The notes below the pieces were generated by a model. It had not been told where the DNA came from, did no database searches, and was given only the letters and a program-made list of their open reading frames with translations. Below, piece by piece: positions 1 through 8,598 of a stretch of 64,000 nt of DNA. A program made the translations under genes and the position numbers. Source of the stretch: Mesobaculum littorinae (GTDB lineage: Bacteria > Pseudomonadota > Alphaproteobacteria > Rhodobacterales > Rhodobacteraceae); contig NZ_RQXX01000002.1 in assembly GCF_004011175.1 (NCBI RefSeq), forward strand, positions 898,206 through 962,205, given 5' to 3'. Within the stretch, counting starts at the first letter, position 1. Each line of letters opens with the position of its first letter.

Positions 1-884
1 GCATGGGGGCCGCGCTGGCCGAGGCTTTTCCCGCCGCGCGCGCGGTTTTCGACGAGGTCGACGCGGCGCTTGGGGAAAAGCTCTCCTCTCTCATCTGGGA
101 GGGTGATGCAGAGACGCTGACCCGGACCGAGAACGCGCAGCCCGCGCTGATGGCGACCTCGCTCGCCGCGTTCCGCGCGCTCGAGTCCGAGGGGCTGGGG
201 CTGGAGGGCGTGGCCTTTGTCGCGGGTCATTCGCTGGGCGAATACTCGGCGCTCTGTGCCGCGGGCGCGCTCGGGCTGTCCGACGCCGCGCGGCTGCTGC
301 GGCTGCGGGGCCGCGCGATGCAGGAGGCCGTGCCCGCCGGGCAGGGCGCGATGGCGGCGCTTCTGGGTGTCGATTTTGCCGCCGCCGCCGCGATCGCCGC
401 GGACGCCGCGCAGGGCGAGGTCTGCCAGGCCGCCAACGACAATGATCCCGCGCAGGTCGTGATTTCGGGCCATGCCGCCGCGGTCGAACGGGCGATGACG
501 CTGGCCAAGGAGCGCGGCGCCAAGCGGGCCGTGGCCCTGCCGGTGTCGGCGCCGTTCCACTGCGCGCTGATGCAGCCCGCGGCCGAAACCATGCACGCGG
601 CCCTGGCCGAGGCGCGGATCGTGGCCCCTGCCGTGCCGGTCGTCACCAACGTCACCGCCGCCCCGGAAAGCGATCCCGAGCGCATCCGCACCCTGCTGGT
701 CGAGCAGGTCACCGGGTCGGTCCGCTGGCGCGAAAGCGTCGCCGCGATGGCCGGGCTGGGCGTGACCGAGTTCTGGGAGATCGGCGCTGGCAAGGCGCTG
801 TCGGGGATGATCCGGCGGATCGACAAGGGCGCCGCCACCCGCGCCATCGGCACGCCCGAGGACGTGGCCGCCGCGAAGGGCTGA
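1..884 (+). CDS. fabD: Malonyl-CoA:ACP transacylase, 5' truncated
   Basis: Transfers malonyl from CoA to acyl carrier protein, the entry step of type II fatty-acid synthesis in the cytoplasm. The catalytic serine motif GHSLGEY and the histidine region PVSAPFHCALM are present, and the C terminus is complete. The protein is cut by the window edge: the usual N-terminal FPGQG motif (roughly 15-20 residues) is missing, and the first in-frame ATG at base 3 is probably the internal GMG of the family rather than the true start. It is followed by fabG, acpP and fabF on the same strand, the usual order. Confidence 0.95.
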   Translation, partial: MGAALAEAFPAARAVFDEVDAALGEKLSSLIWEGDAETLTRTENAQPALMATSLAAFRALESEGLGLEGVAFVAGHSLGEYSALCAAGALGLSDAARLLRLRGRAMQEAVPAGQGAMAALLGVDFAAAAAIAADAAQGEVCQAANDNDPAQVVISGHAAAVERAMTLAKERGAKRAVALPVSAPFHCALMQPAAETMHAALAEARIVAPAVPVVTNVTAAPESDPERIRTLLVEQVTGSVRWRESVAAMAGLGVTEFWEIGAGKALSGMIRRIDKGAATRAIGTPEDVAAAKG

Positions 885-1092
885 TCGCGCCGGACGGGCC
901 CGGGCCCCGCAGCGGCGGAAGGCGAGCGTCAGGGGTCCGGCATGCCCCTGCCGCCACGCGCCTCCGCGGCGGGCGTCAGGTCCAGGGCGTGGCGAGCAGG
1001 GCCCCCGGCGGGCCCGTGCGAAGGACAAGGTCGTCTCGGATCGCCGGTTGGCCGGCGAGACGGGGCGAGGAACAGGACAAGGAAGACGCAAG

Positions 1093-1830
1093 ATGTTCGA
1101 TCTGACTGGTAAAGGCGCGCTCGTCACCGGGGCGTCGGGCGGCATAGGCGCGGCGATCGCACGGGGGCTGCACGGGGCCGGGGCGACCGTCGCCCTGTCC
1201 GGCACCCGCGAGGCGCCGCTGCAGGAGCTGGCCGCCGAACTGGGCGAGCGGGCGCATGTTCTGCCCTGCAACCTCGGCGATGCCGAGGCGGTGGCCGCGC
1301 TGCCCAAGCAGGCGGTCGAGGCGATGGGCGAGCTGTCGATCCTCGTCAACAACGCGGGCATCACCCGCGACAACATCTTCATGCGGATGTCGGACGCCGA
1401 GTGGCAGGAGGTTCTGGACGTGAACCTGACCGCCTCGATGCGGCTGTGCCGCGGCGTGATGCGGCCGATGATGAAGGCCCGCTGGGGGCGGATCGTGAAT
1501 ATCTCGTCCATCGTCGGCAGTACCGGCAACCCGGGGCAGGCGAACTATGCCGCCGCCAAGGCGGGTCTGGTCGGCATGACCAAGTCGCTGGCCTACGAGG
1601 TCGCGAGCCGCGGCATCACCGTGAACGCCGTCGCGCCGGGGTTCATCGAAACCGCCATGACCGACAAGCTGAACGATGAGCAGAAGGGCCAGATTCTGAG
1701 CCAGGTGCCGATGTCGCGGATGGGCACCCCGGACGAGATCGCGGCGGCGGTGCTGTACCTCGCCAGCCCCGAGGCGGGATATGTCACCGGCGCCACGCTG
1801 CACGTCAACGGCGGCATGGCGATGCTGTGA
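1093..1830 (+). CDS. fabG: 3-oxoacyl-ACP reductase
   Basis: NADPH-dependent reduction of 3-oxoacyl-ACP in fatty-acid elongation. It is a short-chain dehydrogenase of 245 residues, the normal length. Visible motifs are the cofactor-binding GASGGIGAAIA near the N terminus, NNAG, the catalytic serine in NISSIVGS, the YAAAK active-site pair, and the C-terminal GYVTGATLHVNGGMAML typical of FabG. The ATG at 1093 is chosen because AAGGAAG lies just upstream; an in-frame ATG at 1048 would add 15 non-conserved residues. It lies about 200 bases after fabD. Confidence 0.96.
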   Translation: MFDLTGKGALVTGASGGIGAAIARGLHGAGATVALSGTREAPLQELAAELGERAHVLPCNLGDAEAVAALPKQAVEAMGELSILVNNAGITRDNIFMRMSDAEWQEVLDVNLTASMRLCRGVMRPMMKARWGRIVNISSIVGSTGNPGQANYAAAKAGLVGMTKSLAYEVASRGITVNAVAPGFIETAMTDKLNDEQKGQILSQVPMSRMGTPDEIAAAVLYLASPEAGYVTGATLHVNGGMAML

Positions 1831-2232
1831 GCGCCGCGCCCGCTCCGCGGGCCTGCAGCCCGCGGGTTGTGCGTGTCGATGGGCGTGCGGGCCGGGCTGC
1901 GGGGACGCGGTGTCGGGCCGTGGTATCGGCCAGCGGCGCGGCGATGTGTGGCTGTGGTCTGCGGGGCTGCGGTCTGCCGGGCGTGGCGCGGCAGGGCAGC
2001 CTGTTTCCCACGCGCGAGATTCATTTGCGCAACGGGAACCCGATGCGCCGCTCGCCGCTTCCGCGAAAGCGTTTGCCTTCGGGAAACGATATGATATGAG
2101 CGGCGCACTTGATTTGAGGGGTATCCCGAGAGGGTGCCCTCTTGACGTGTCTTCGACCGAAGGCGCGTCCGAACCGGCCCGTGCGGCCTCAGAACGAACC
2201 GGAACGGACCCGGGAAACCAAGAGGAAGTGAC
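1831..2232. other. Long fabG-acpP intergenic region
   Basis: About 400 bases without a convincing gene. The short open frames here have arginine-rich, low-complexity translations typical of GC-rich shadow frames. The AT-richer part around 2085-2100 (ATATGATATGAG) could hold a -10 element for acpP, but I could not pair it with a well-spaced -35. The length suggests acpP has its own promoter and leader, as expected for a very abundant protein. Confidence 0.5.
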
Positions 2233-2466
2233 ATGAGCGACATCGCAGATCGCGTCAGGAAGATCGTCGTCGAGCATCTGGGCGTCGAAGAAGAGAAGGT
2301 CACCGAGAATGCGTCGTTCATCGACGATCTCGGCGCCGACAGCCTCGACACCGTCGAGCTGGTCATGGCCTTCGAAGAGGAATTCGGGATCGAGATTCCG
2401 GACGACGCCGCCGAGACGATCCAGACCTTTGGCGATGCGGTGAAGTTCATCAAGGAAGCCCAGTAA
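2233..2466 (+). CDS. acpP: Acyl carrier protein
   Basis: Small acidic carrier (77 residues, normal length) that holds growing acyl chains on a 4'-phosphopantetheine arm. The attachment serine lies in the canonical [10 protein letters not shown] motif. A good ribosome site (AGAGGAAG) precedes the ATG. It is followed by a strong terminator hairpin at 2515-2541 and then fabF, so it is probably also transcribed as a separate short message from its long upstream leader. Confidence 0.98.
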   Translation: MSDIADRVRKIVVEHLGVEEEKVTENASFIDDLGADSLDTVELVMAFEEEFGIEIPDDAAETIQTFGDAVKFIKEAQ

Positions 2467-2514
2467 GGGCCTTCCCCGGATCGCGAAAGCGCTCCGGAGC
2501 CGCAGCAAGACATG

Positions 2515-2541
2515 ACGGCGCCCCGCCCGGGGCGCCGTTTT
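2515..2541 (+). terminator. Intrinsic terminator after acpP
   Basis: Perfect 10-bp stem (ACGGCGCCCC at 2515-2524 with its complement at 2529-2538), a 4-base loop, and a TTTT run straight after. It lies 50 bases beyond the acpP stop. The remaining sequence up to fabF (2542-2837) holds no gene I can support. Confidence 0.85.
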
Positions 2542-2837
2542 CGATTCCGGTCGGGCGATTCCGGCGGAAGCGGGGTCGGGAACCGGAGGCCCGCTTCGAG
2601 GCGGCGGACCTGACTTTCCGGCGCTGCCCGCACCCCCGGGGCGGCGGGCGCCTTTGGGGCCCCCTCTGGGACCCCACCGGGCGGCTTTGGCCCCGAAACC
2701 GGCGGTTTCTCCGCCGAAGGGGCGGAAATCGGGCGAATAATGGCGGATCGCTGCCTGCAACATGCGCGCGGCACCCTTTCCACCCTGCCCGGGGGCGTGT
2801 ATCAGAGCCGGCGGACGGACTAGGGAGTAGCTTGGAC

Positions 2838-4100
2838 ATGCGGCGAGTAGTGGTCACCGGAATGGGGATGGTCAGCCCGCTGGCCTCGGGCGTCGAGGCG
2901 ACGTGGACGCGGCTTCTGGCCGGCGAATCCGGCGCGGGCACGATCGAGAAGTTCGACGCCAGCCACTTGGCGACGCCCTATGCCTGCGAGGTTCCGCGCG
3001 GCGACGGCAGCAACGACAGCTTCAATCCCGACGACTGGATGGCGCCGAAAGAACAGCGCAAGGTCGACGACTTCATCCTTTACGGCGTGGCCGCCGCGGA
3101 CCAGGCGGTGAAGGACGCTGGCTGGACGCCCGAGGACGAAGAGGACCGCCTGCGCACCGGCGTGATGATCGGATCGGGCATCGGCGGGCTGAACTCGATC
3201 GCCGAAACCGCCGTCCTGATCAAGGAGAAGGGCCCGCGCCGCGTGTCGCCCTTCTTCATCCCCGGCGCGCTGATCAACCTCGTCTCGGGGCAGGTGTCGA
3301 TCCGCTACGGCTTCAAGGGCCCGAACCACGCCGTCGTCACCGCCTGTTCGACCGGCGCCCATGCCATCGGCGATGCGGCCCGGCTGATCGGTTACGGCGA
3401 TGCCGACGTGATGGTCGCGGGCGGCACCGAAAGCCCGATTTCGGAAATCGGCATCGCCGGGTTCAACGCCTGCAAGGCGCTGTCGACCAAGCGGGCCGAC
3501 GATCCGCAGCGCGCCAGCCGCCCGTATGATGCCGACCGCGACGGCTTTGTCATGGGCGAGGGTGCGGGCGTCGTGGTCCTGGAGGAGCTTGACCACGCGC
3601 TGGCGCGCGGCGCCAAGATTTATGGCGAGATCATCGGCTATGGCCTCTCGGGCGACGCCTACCACATCACCGCGCCGTCCGAGGACGGCGACGGCGGCTT
3701 CCGCTCGATGAAGATGGCGCTGGAGCGTGCGGGCCTGACGCCCGACGACGTCGACTACATCAACGCGCACGGCACCTCGACCATGGCCGACGTGATCGAG
3801 CTGGCCGCTGTCGAACGCCTGATGGGCGAGGCGGCGGCGAAGGCCACGATGAGCTCGACCAAGTCGGCGATCGGCCACCTTCTGGGGGCCGCAGGCGCGG
3901 TCGAGGCGATCTTCTGCCTGCTGGCGATGCGCGACCAGGTGGCGCCGCCGACGATCAACCTGGATAACCCCGCCGTGACGCCGAAGCTCGACCTTGCCGC
4001 GAATGCCAAGCGCGAGCGCGAGATCGACGTCGCGCTGTCGAACAGCTTCGGGTTCGGCGGGACCAACGCGACGCTGGTGATGCGGAGGTATTCCGCCTGA
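2838..4100 (+). CDS. fabF: 3-oxoacyl-ACP synthase II
   Basis: Condenses malonyl-ACP with acyl-ACP in chain elongation. The protein has 420 residues, the normal size for KAS II. The catalytic triad is visible: Cys in TACSTGAHA, His in NAHGTST and the second His in SAIGHLLGAAGA, with the C-terminal NSFGFGGTNA loop. The ATG at 2838 is preferred over the in-frame TTG at 2832 because GGGAG at 2823-2827 is better spaced for it. The stop codon overlaps the start of mltG, so the two are probably co-transcribed. Confidence 0.96.
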   Translation: MRRVVVTGMGMVSPLASGVEATWTRLLAGESGAGTIEKFDASHLATPYACEVPRGDGSNDSFNPDDWMAPKEQRKVDDFILYGVAAADQAVKDAGWTPEDEEDRLRTGVMIGSGIGGLNSIAETAVLIKEKGPRRVSPFFIPGALINLVSGQVSIRYGFKGPNHAVVTACSTGAHAIGDAARLIGYGDADVMVAGGTESPISEIGIAGFNACKALSTKRADDPQRASRPYDADRDGFVMGEGAGVVVLEELDHALARGAKIYGEIIGYGLSGDAYHITAPSEDGDGGFRSMKMALERAGLTPDDVDYINAHGTSTMADVIELAAVERLMGEAAAKATMSSTKSAIGHLLGAAGAVEAIFCLLAMRDQVAPPTINLDNPAVTPKLDLAANAKREREIDVALSNSFGFGGTNATLVMRRYSA

Positions 4101-5254
4101 TGTGGCGCAACATCGCCTCGAACGCGTTGACGCTGTTCATCGTCGTGCTGGTCGCGGCGGCGGGCTTTGTCGCATGGGCGAAATCCCAGTTCACCGCGCC
4201 GGGACCGTTGGCGCAGGCCATCTGCCTCGAGGTCGAGCCGGGCAGCAGCCTTGTCTCCGTCTCGGGCGATCTGGCCGAGCGTGGCGCGGTGGCGCACCCG
4301 ATAATCTTTCGCATCGGCGCGGACTACACCGACCGGGCCGACCTGCTGAAGGCCGGCAGCTTTTTGATCCCCGAGGGCGCCTCGAACGACGAGATCGTCG
4401 AGATCGTCACCCGCGGCGGGCAGTCGACCTGCGGCACCGAGATCGTCTATCGCATCGGCGTCACCTCGCAGGTGCTGCGGGTGCAGGAGCTTGACCCCGC
4501 CACCGGCACCTTCGAGACGCGCGAGGAGTTCGACCCCGACACCCCCGACGTGCCCGAGCTTTATACCCAGCTGCGCGAGACGGCGGGCACCCGCTATCGC
4601 GTGGTGCTGGCCGAGGGCGCGACCAGCTGGCAGATCGCCGAGGCCCTGCGCCACGTCGATTTCCTGGAGGGCGAGATTGCCGAGGTGCCGCCCGAGGGGA
4701 TGCTGGCGCCCAGCAACTACGCGGTCCGCGCCGGGGCCGACCGCAGCGAGCTTTTGCAACAGATGCAGGTGCTGCAGCAGGAGCGGCTGGCCGAGGTCTG
4801 GGAAAGCCGCCAGGACGACCTGCCGATCGAGACGCCGGAAGAGGCTTTGATCCTCGCCTCGATCATCGAGAAGGAAACCGGGGTTCCCGAGGAACGGCGC
4901 CAGGTTGCCAGCGTCTTCGTCAACCGTCTGCGCGAAGGCATCCGCCTGCAGACCGATCCGACGGTGATCTATGGCATCACCAACGGCGAAGGCGTGCTGG
5001 GCCGGGGGCTGCGGCGCAGCGAGCTGGACGCCGAGACGCCCTACAACACCTATGCCATCGCGGGCCTGCCGCCGACGCCCATCGCCAACCCGGGGCTGGA
5101 AAGCCTGCGCGCGGCCGTGGACCCGGCCGAGACGAACTATACCTACTTCGTCGCCGACGGCTCGGGCGGGCACGCCTTTGCCGAGACGCTGGCCGAGCAC
5201 AACGAGAACGTCGCCCGCTGGCGCGCACTGGAAGCCGAGCGGGGCGGCGAGTAG
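4100..5254 (+). CDS. mltG: Endolytic murein transglycosylase MltG
   Basis: Inner-membrane lytic transglycosylase that cuts nascent peptidoglycan strands and is thought to set glycan length (YceG family). The 384-residue protein has one N-terminal membrane helix (about residues 9-27), a LysM-like region, and the catalytic domain with the conserved ILASIIEKETG glutamate, the QTDPTVIYG stretch and YNTYAIAGLPPTPI. It starts inside the fabF stop codon (TGATG), so translation is coupled. It is the last gene before the GTA cluster. Confidence 0.93.
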   Translation: MWRNIASNALTLFIVVLVAAAGFVAWAKSQFTAPGPLAQAICLEVEPGSSLVSVSGDLAERGAVAHPIIFRIGADYTDRADLLKAGSFLIPEGASNDEIVEIVTRGGQSTCGTEIVYRIGVTSQVLRVQELDPATGTFETREEFDPDTPDVPELYTQLRETAGTRYRVVLAEGATSWQIAEALRHVDFLEGEIAEVPPEGMLAPSNYAVRAGADRSELLQQMQVLQQERLAEVWESRQDDLPIETPEEALILASIIEKETGVPEERRQVASVFVNRLREGIRLQTDPTVIYGITNGEGVLGRGLRRSELDAETPYNTYAIAGLPPTPIANPGLESLRAAVDPAETNYTYFVADGSGGHAFAETLAEHNENVARWRALEAERGGE

Positions 5255-5489
5255 GCGCGGTCCGCGGCGTCCCGAGGGCGCCGCGGAGCCGACACCGGAG
5301 CGCGGCAGGCGCTTGCGGGGTCCGCGGTGCCTGCATCGGGGCGCAAGCGCCTCGTGTCTGGCGGCGTGGCGCCGATCGGACACCGGGCGCGCGCCGCGAG
5401 GCCCGTGAAGTCACCGGAAAGCCCGGGAAAATTCGGGCCTCGGTCAGTGCAGCGCGGACGCCGGCCGGTCGTCGGGCCGGCCAGGAAAC

Positions 5490-5504
5490 TTAACGATTTC
5501 TTGC
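5490..5504 (+). promoter_or_regulatory. Imperfect CtrA-like half-site box
   Basis: TTAA, then seven bases, then TTGC: six of eight matches to the TTAA-N7-TTAA CtrA box, in an AT-rich patch about 40 bases upstream of the GTA -35 element. CtrA affects GTA expression in related species, but the match is imperfect and could be chance. Confidence 0.25.
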
Positions 5505-5545
5505 TGTTGCGCGCGCGGGGTGATGCACGCGGAGGGTGATCGTGC

Positions 5546-5574
5546 TTGACTTTGCGCACGGTCCAGGGTATACC
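5546..5574 (+). promoter_or_regulatory. Sigma70-type promoter of the GTA cluster
   Basis: TTGACT (5546-5551) and TATACC (5569-5574) separated by exactly 17 bases, predicting a start near 5581. It is the best promoter-like sequence between mltG and the first GTA gene. The rest of the mltG-g1 gap (5255-5678) contains GC-rich inverted repeats, such as GCCGGCC at 5460-5466 paired with 5475-5481, but no gene. Confidence 0.65.
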
Positions 5575-5599
5575 TTTGGGCAAGCTGGAAGACATGGGC

Positions 5600-5635
5600 A
5601 AGCGGCCCGGGCAAGGATGCCCGAGGCCGCTTTTT
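5600..5635 (+). terminator. Terminator-like hairpin in the GTA leader (possible attenuator)
   Basis: A 14-bp stem with one bulged A (AAGCGGCC plus CGGGCA at 5600-5613, paired with 5618-5632), a 4-base AGGA loop, and a run of five T residues at 5631-5635. It lies just after the predicted start site and 43 bases before the g1 start. It could end read-through from mltG, but it also sits inside the predicted leader of the GTA message, so GTA transcription may have to pass it. Confidence 0.75.
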
Positions 5636-5678
5636 CGTGTCTGTCGTGCGGAGCCCTACGGAAAGGCGGTCTGCACAG

Positions 5679-6014
5679 ATGACGTTGATACGTTCGGAAC
5701 CTGATACCGAAGCGGGTGGCGCCACGGCGCTGCTGCGTGCCGCCGAGGCACATTACCGGGAGGCCCTCGAGGACCTTCTGGCGATGAAGATGTACCTGAA
5801 GGATCGCGACGACCTGCCCGAGACGGAGATCCGTCGCGTGGGCCAGGCCTATGGACGCGCGACCCAGACCCTGTTCGACGAAAGGAAGAAGCTTGAAGAG
5901 CAGCTTAAACGCGAGCGGGGCATCGCCGGGGACCATGCGCTCGATTTCGATGCGGCACGTGATGAAATCGGGGGCCGCCTCTCTCGCCTCCGTGAGCGAA
6001 GGCGCGCAGAATGA
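5679..6014 (+). CDS. GTA protein g1, probable small terminase subunit
   Basis: First gene of the GTA structural cluster, 111 residues, mostly charged and predicted helical (for example DERKKLEEQLKRER), as expected for the oligomerising small subunit that helps the large terminase package host DNA. Family assignment rests on size, helical character and position before the large terminase. The ATG at 5679 is chosen; an in-frame TTG/GTG-type extension to 5637 would begin right after the hairpin's T-run. The 3' end overlaps g2 by about 50 bases. Confidence 0.75.
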   Translation: MTLIRSEPDTEAGGATALLRAAEAHYREALEDLLAMKMYLKDRDDLPETEIRRVGQAYGRATQTLFDERKKLEEQLKRERGIAGDHALDFDAARDEIGGRLSRLRERRRAE

Positions 6015-7305
6015 GTTCCTTGAGGGGCTGAGTGAGGGAGCGCTGCTGGCGCTCCCTTTTTTGTTCGAGTTCTGGGCGCTGCCGCATCAACTGCCGCCCC
6101 GGGGCGACTGGCGGACATGGGTCGTGATGGGCGGACGCGGTGCGGGCAAGACGCGCGCCGGGTCGGAATGGGTGCGCGCCGAGGTCGAGGGCGCGCGCCC
6201 GCTGGACGCGGGCCGGTCGCGTCGCGTGGCGCTGGTGGGCGAGACCATCGACCAGGCGCGCGAGGTGATGGTGTTCGGTGACAGCGGGATCCTGGCCTGT
6301 TCGCCCCCCGACCGCCGCCCCGTGTGGGAGGCCGGACGGCGGCGGCTGGTCTGGCCCAACGGCGCCGTGGCGCAGGTCTTTTCGGCGCATGACCCCGAAA
6401 GCCTGCGCGGTCCGCAGTTCGACGCGGCCTGGGCCGACGAGCTGGCCAAGTGGAAGCGCGCAGACGAGGCATGGGACATGCTGCAGTTTTCGCTGCGGCT
6501 GGGGCGACACCCGCGGCAATGCGTGACGACGACGCCGCGCAACGTGGGCGTGCTGAAGGGCGTGCTGGAGGCGGGGTCGACCGTGGTGAGCCACGCGCCG
6601 ACCGAGGCGAACGCGGCCAACCTTGCCGCATCCTTCCTGGCCGAGGTGCGGGCGAAATACGCGGGCACCCGGTTGGGCCGGCAGGAGCTGGACGGCGTGC
6701 TGCTGGAGGACGCCGAGGGTGCGCTTTGGACCCAGGCGGGGATCGAGGCGGCACGGATCGAGACGGCGCCGAAACTAAGCCGCATCGTGGTGGCGGTGGA
6801 TCCCCCGGTCACCGGGCACAAGGGCTCGGACGCCTGCGGCATCCTGGTCGTCGGCGCGGTGACCGAGGGGCCGCCGCAGGACTGGCGCGCCGTGGTGCTG
6901 GAGGATGCCAGCGTCGAAGGCGCCTCGCCCGCCGCGTGGGCGCGGGCGGCGGTGGCGGCGCTGCGCAGGCATGGCGCCGACCGGCTGGTGGCCGAGGTCA
7001 ACCAAGGCGGCGACCTGGTGGAAAGCGTGGTGCGGCAGGTGGACCCCATGGTCGCCTATCGCGGCGTGCATGCGACGCGCGGCAAGGTCGCCCGGGCCGA
7101 GCCCGTGGCCGCGCTTTACGAGCAGGGGCGCGTGGCGCACCTGCGCGGGCTGGGCGAGCTTGAGGACCAGATGGCGCAGATGACGGGGCGGGGCTTTGCC
7201 GGGCGCGGGTCGCCCGACCGGGTGGATGCGCTGGTCTGGGCGCTGCACGAATTGCTGCTGGAGCCTGCGCGGACATGGCGGCGGCCGCAGGTGCGCGGGC
7301 TCTGA
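5962..7305 (+). CDS. GTA protein g2, large terminase subunit
   Basis: DNA-packaging ATPase/nuclease that fills GTA heads with fragments of host DNA. The Walker A motif is MGGRGAGKTRAG and the acidic Walker B-like region is FDAAWADEL. A C-terminal RNase H-like nuclease domain begins at IVVAVDPPVTG. The length is 447 residues from this start. The start is uncertain: ATG at 5950 and 5962 and GTG at 5992 are all in frame, none with a strong ribosome site, and all lie inside the end of g1, so translational coupling is likely. Confidence 0.93.
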   Translation: MKSGAASLASVSEGAQNEFLEGLSEGALLALPFLFEFWALPHQLPPRGDWRTWVVMGGRGAGKTRAGSEWVRAEVEGARPLDAGRSRRVALVGETIDQAREVMVFGDSGILACSPPDRRPVWEAGRRRLVWPNGAVAQVFSAHDPESLRGPQFDAAWADELAKWKRADEAWDMLQFSLRLGRHPRQCVTTTPRNVGVLKGVLEAGSTVVSHAPTEANAANLAASFLAEVRAKYAGTRLGRQELDGVLLEDAEGALWTQAGIEAARIETAPKLSRIVVAVDPPVTGHKGSDACGILVVGAVTEGPPQDWRAVVLEDASVEGASPAAWARAAVAALRRHGADRLVAEVNQGGDLVESVVRQVDPMVAYRGVHATRGKVARAEPVAALYEQGRVAHLRGLGELEDQMAQMTGRGFAGRGSPDRVDALVWALHELLLEPARTWRRPQVRGL

Positions 7306-7333
7306 CGCCCATCCGGGCCACGAAATGCGTGCG

Positions 7334-7397
7334 GGGCGCCCATCGAGCCCAAGGGCTTTCGTTGCGACGAGGCCCGGGAGGAGGCCGATGGGCGCCC
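7334..7397 (+). other. Nested inverted repeat between g2 and g3
   Basis: Perfect 12-bp arms (GGGCGCCCATCG at 7334-7345 and its complement at 7386-7397) enclose 40 bases that themselves contain the small hairpin AGCCCAAGGGCT. The structure would sit in the GTA message between terminase and portal genes, just before the portal ribosome site. It could tune translation or RNA processing. Confidence 0.5.
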
Positions 7398-7428
7398 GCG
7401 GGACGAGGGACAGGACACGGGGATTGGC

Positions 7429-8598
7429 ATGGCGTTCGGATTTCTCAAACGGGCGGAACAGGCCCCGCCCGAGGTCAAGGCCTCGGCCGCGGGGCGGGTG
7501 GCGGCGCTTGGTGTCGCGGGCCGCGTCGCCTGGACGCCGCGCGACGCAGGTTCGATGATCCGGGCGGGGTTCTGCGGCAACCCGGTGGGGTTCCGTGCGG
7601 TCAAGCTGATCGCCGAGGCCGCCGCGGCCCTGCCGCTGGTCTGCCAGGACGCGACCCGGCGCTATGACACGCACCCCGTGCTGGACCTGATCGAGCGTCC
7701 CAACCCCGTGCAGGGGCGGGCCGAGCTGTTCGAGGCGCTCTTCGGCCAGCTGCTGCTGTCGGGCGACGCCTATGTCGAGGCCGCGGGCACGGGGCCGTCC
7801 GAGCTGCATGTCCTGCGCTCGGACCGGATGCGGCTGGTGCCCGGCGCCGATGGCTGGCCCGTCGCCTACGAATACGCCGTGGGCGCGCGGACGCATCGGT
7901 TTGCCGTCGAGGACGGGCGTTCGCCGGTCTGCCACATCCGGCAATTCCACCCGCAGGACGACCACTATGGACTGTCGCCGATGCAAGCCGCCGCGCAGGC
8001 GATCGACGTGCACAACGCGGCCTCGCGCTGGTCGAAGGCGCTGCTGGACAACGCGGCGCGGCCTTCGGGCGCGATCGTCTATCGCGGCGCCGACGGGCAG
8101 GCGAGCCTGAGCCCGGAGCAATACGACCGGCTGCTGGTCGAGATGGAAAGCCACCACCAGGGCGCGCGCAACGCGGGCCGACCGATGCTGCTGGAGGGGG
8201 GGCTGGACTGGAAGCCCATGGGATTTTCCCCCAGCGACATGGAGTTCCAGAAGACCAAGGAGTCCGCGGCGCGCGAAATCGCCGTGGCCTTCGGCGTGCC
8301 GCCGATGCTGCTGGGGATCCCGGGCGAGGCGACCTATGCCAATTATGCCGAGGCGCACCGGGCGTTCTATCGCCTGACCGTGCTGCCCCTGGCCGCCCGG
8401 GTGACGGCGGCGCTGGGGCATTGGCTGGGCGAGTTGACGGGCGCGGCCGTGGGCCTTTCGCCCGACCTCGACCGGATGCCGGCCCTGGCAACAGAGCGCG
8501 ACGCGCAGTGGGCGCGTGTGGGCGGGGCGGAGTTCCTGAGCCAGGCCGAGAAGCGCCGGATCCTGGGACTGCCGCCCGAGATGGAAGAGGACAGCTGA
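7429..8598 (+). CDS. GTA protein g3, portal protein
   Basis: HK97-type portal (389 residues) forming the dodecameric DNA channel at the head vertex, where terminase and tail attach. The family signature region around NPVGFRAVKLIAEAAAALP, the central IRQFHPQDDHYGLSPMQAAA and the C-terminal GVPPMLLGIPG are visible. The ATG at 7429 follows GGGACAGGACACGGGGATTGGC, a weak ribosome site. The stop TGA shares its last base with the g4 start, leaving no room for the small gene (g3.5) found here in R. capsulatus. Confidence 0.94.
   Translation: MAFGFLKRAEQAPPEVKASAAGRVAALGVAGRVAWTPRDAGSMIRAGFCGNPVGFRAVKLIAEAAAALPLVCQDATRRYDTHPVLDLIERPNPVQGRAELFEALFGQLLLSGDAYVEAAGTGPSELHVLRSDRMRLVPGADGWPVAYEYAVGARTHRFAVEDGRSPVCHIRQFHPQDDHYGLSPMQAAAQAIDVHNAASRWSKALLDNAARPSGAIVYRGADGQASLSPEQYDRLLVEMESHHQGARNAGRPMLLEGGLDWKPMGFSPSDMEFQKTKESAAREIAVAFGVPPMLLGIPGEATYANYAEAHRAFYRLTVLPLAARVTAALGHWLGELTGAAVGLSPDLDRMPALATERDAQWARVGGAEFLSQAEKRRILGLPPEMEEDS

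Noticed and set aside
976..2763. Long minus-strand open frame (595 codons) opposite fabG and acpP
   Set aside because: It runs antisense to well-recognised genes, is arginine/proline-rich and shows no family motif; a GC-rich shadow frame.
7306..7428. Small gene (g3.5 candidate) in the g2-g3 gap
   Set aside because: The only open frames are arginine-rich and run on into the portal gene; the gap is better explained by its inverted repeat.
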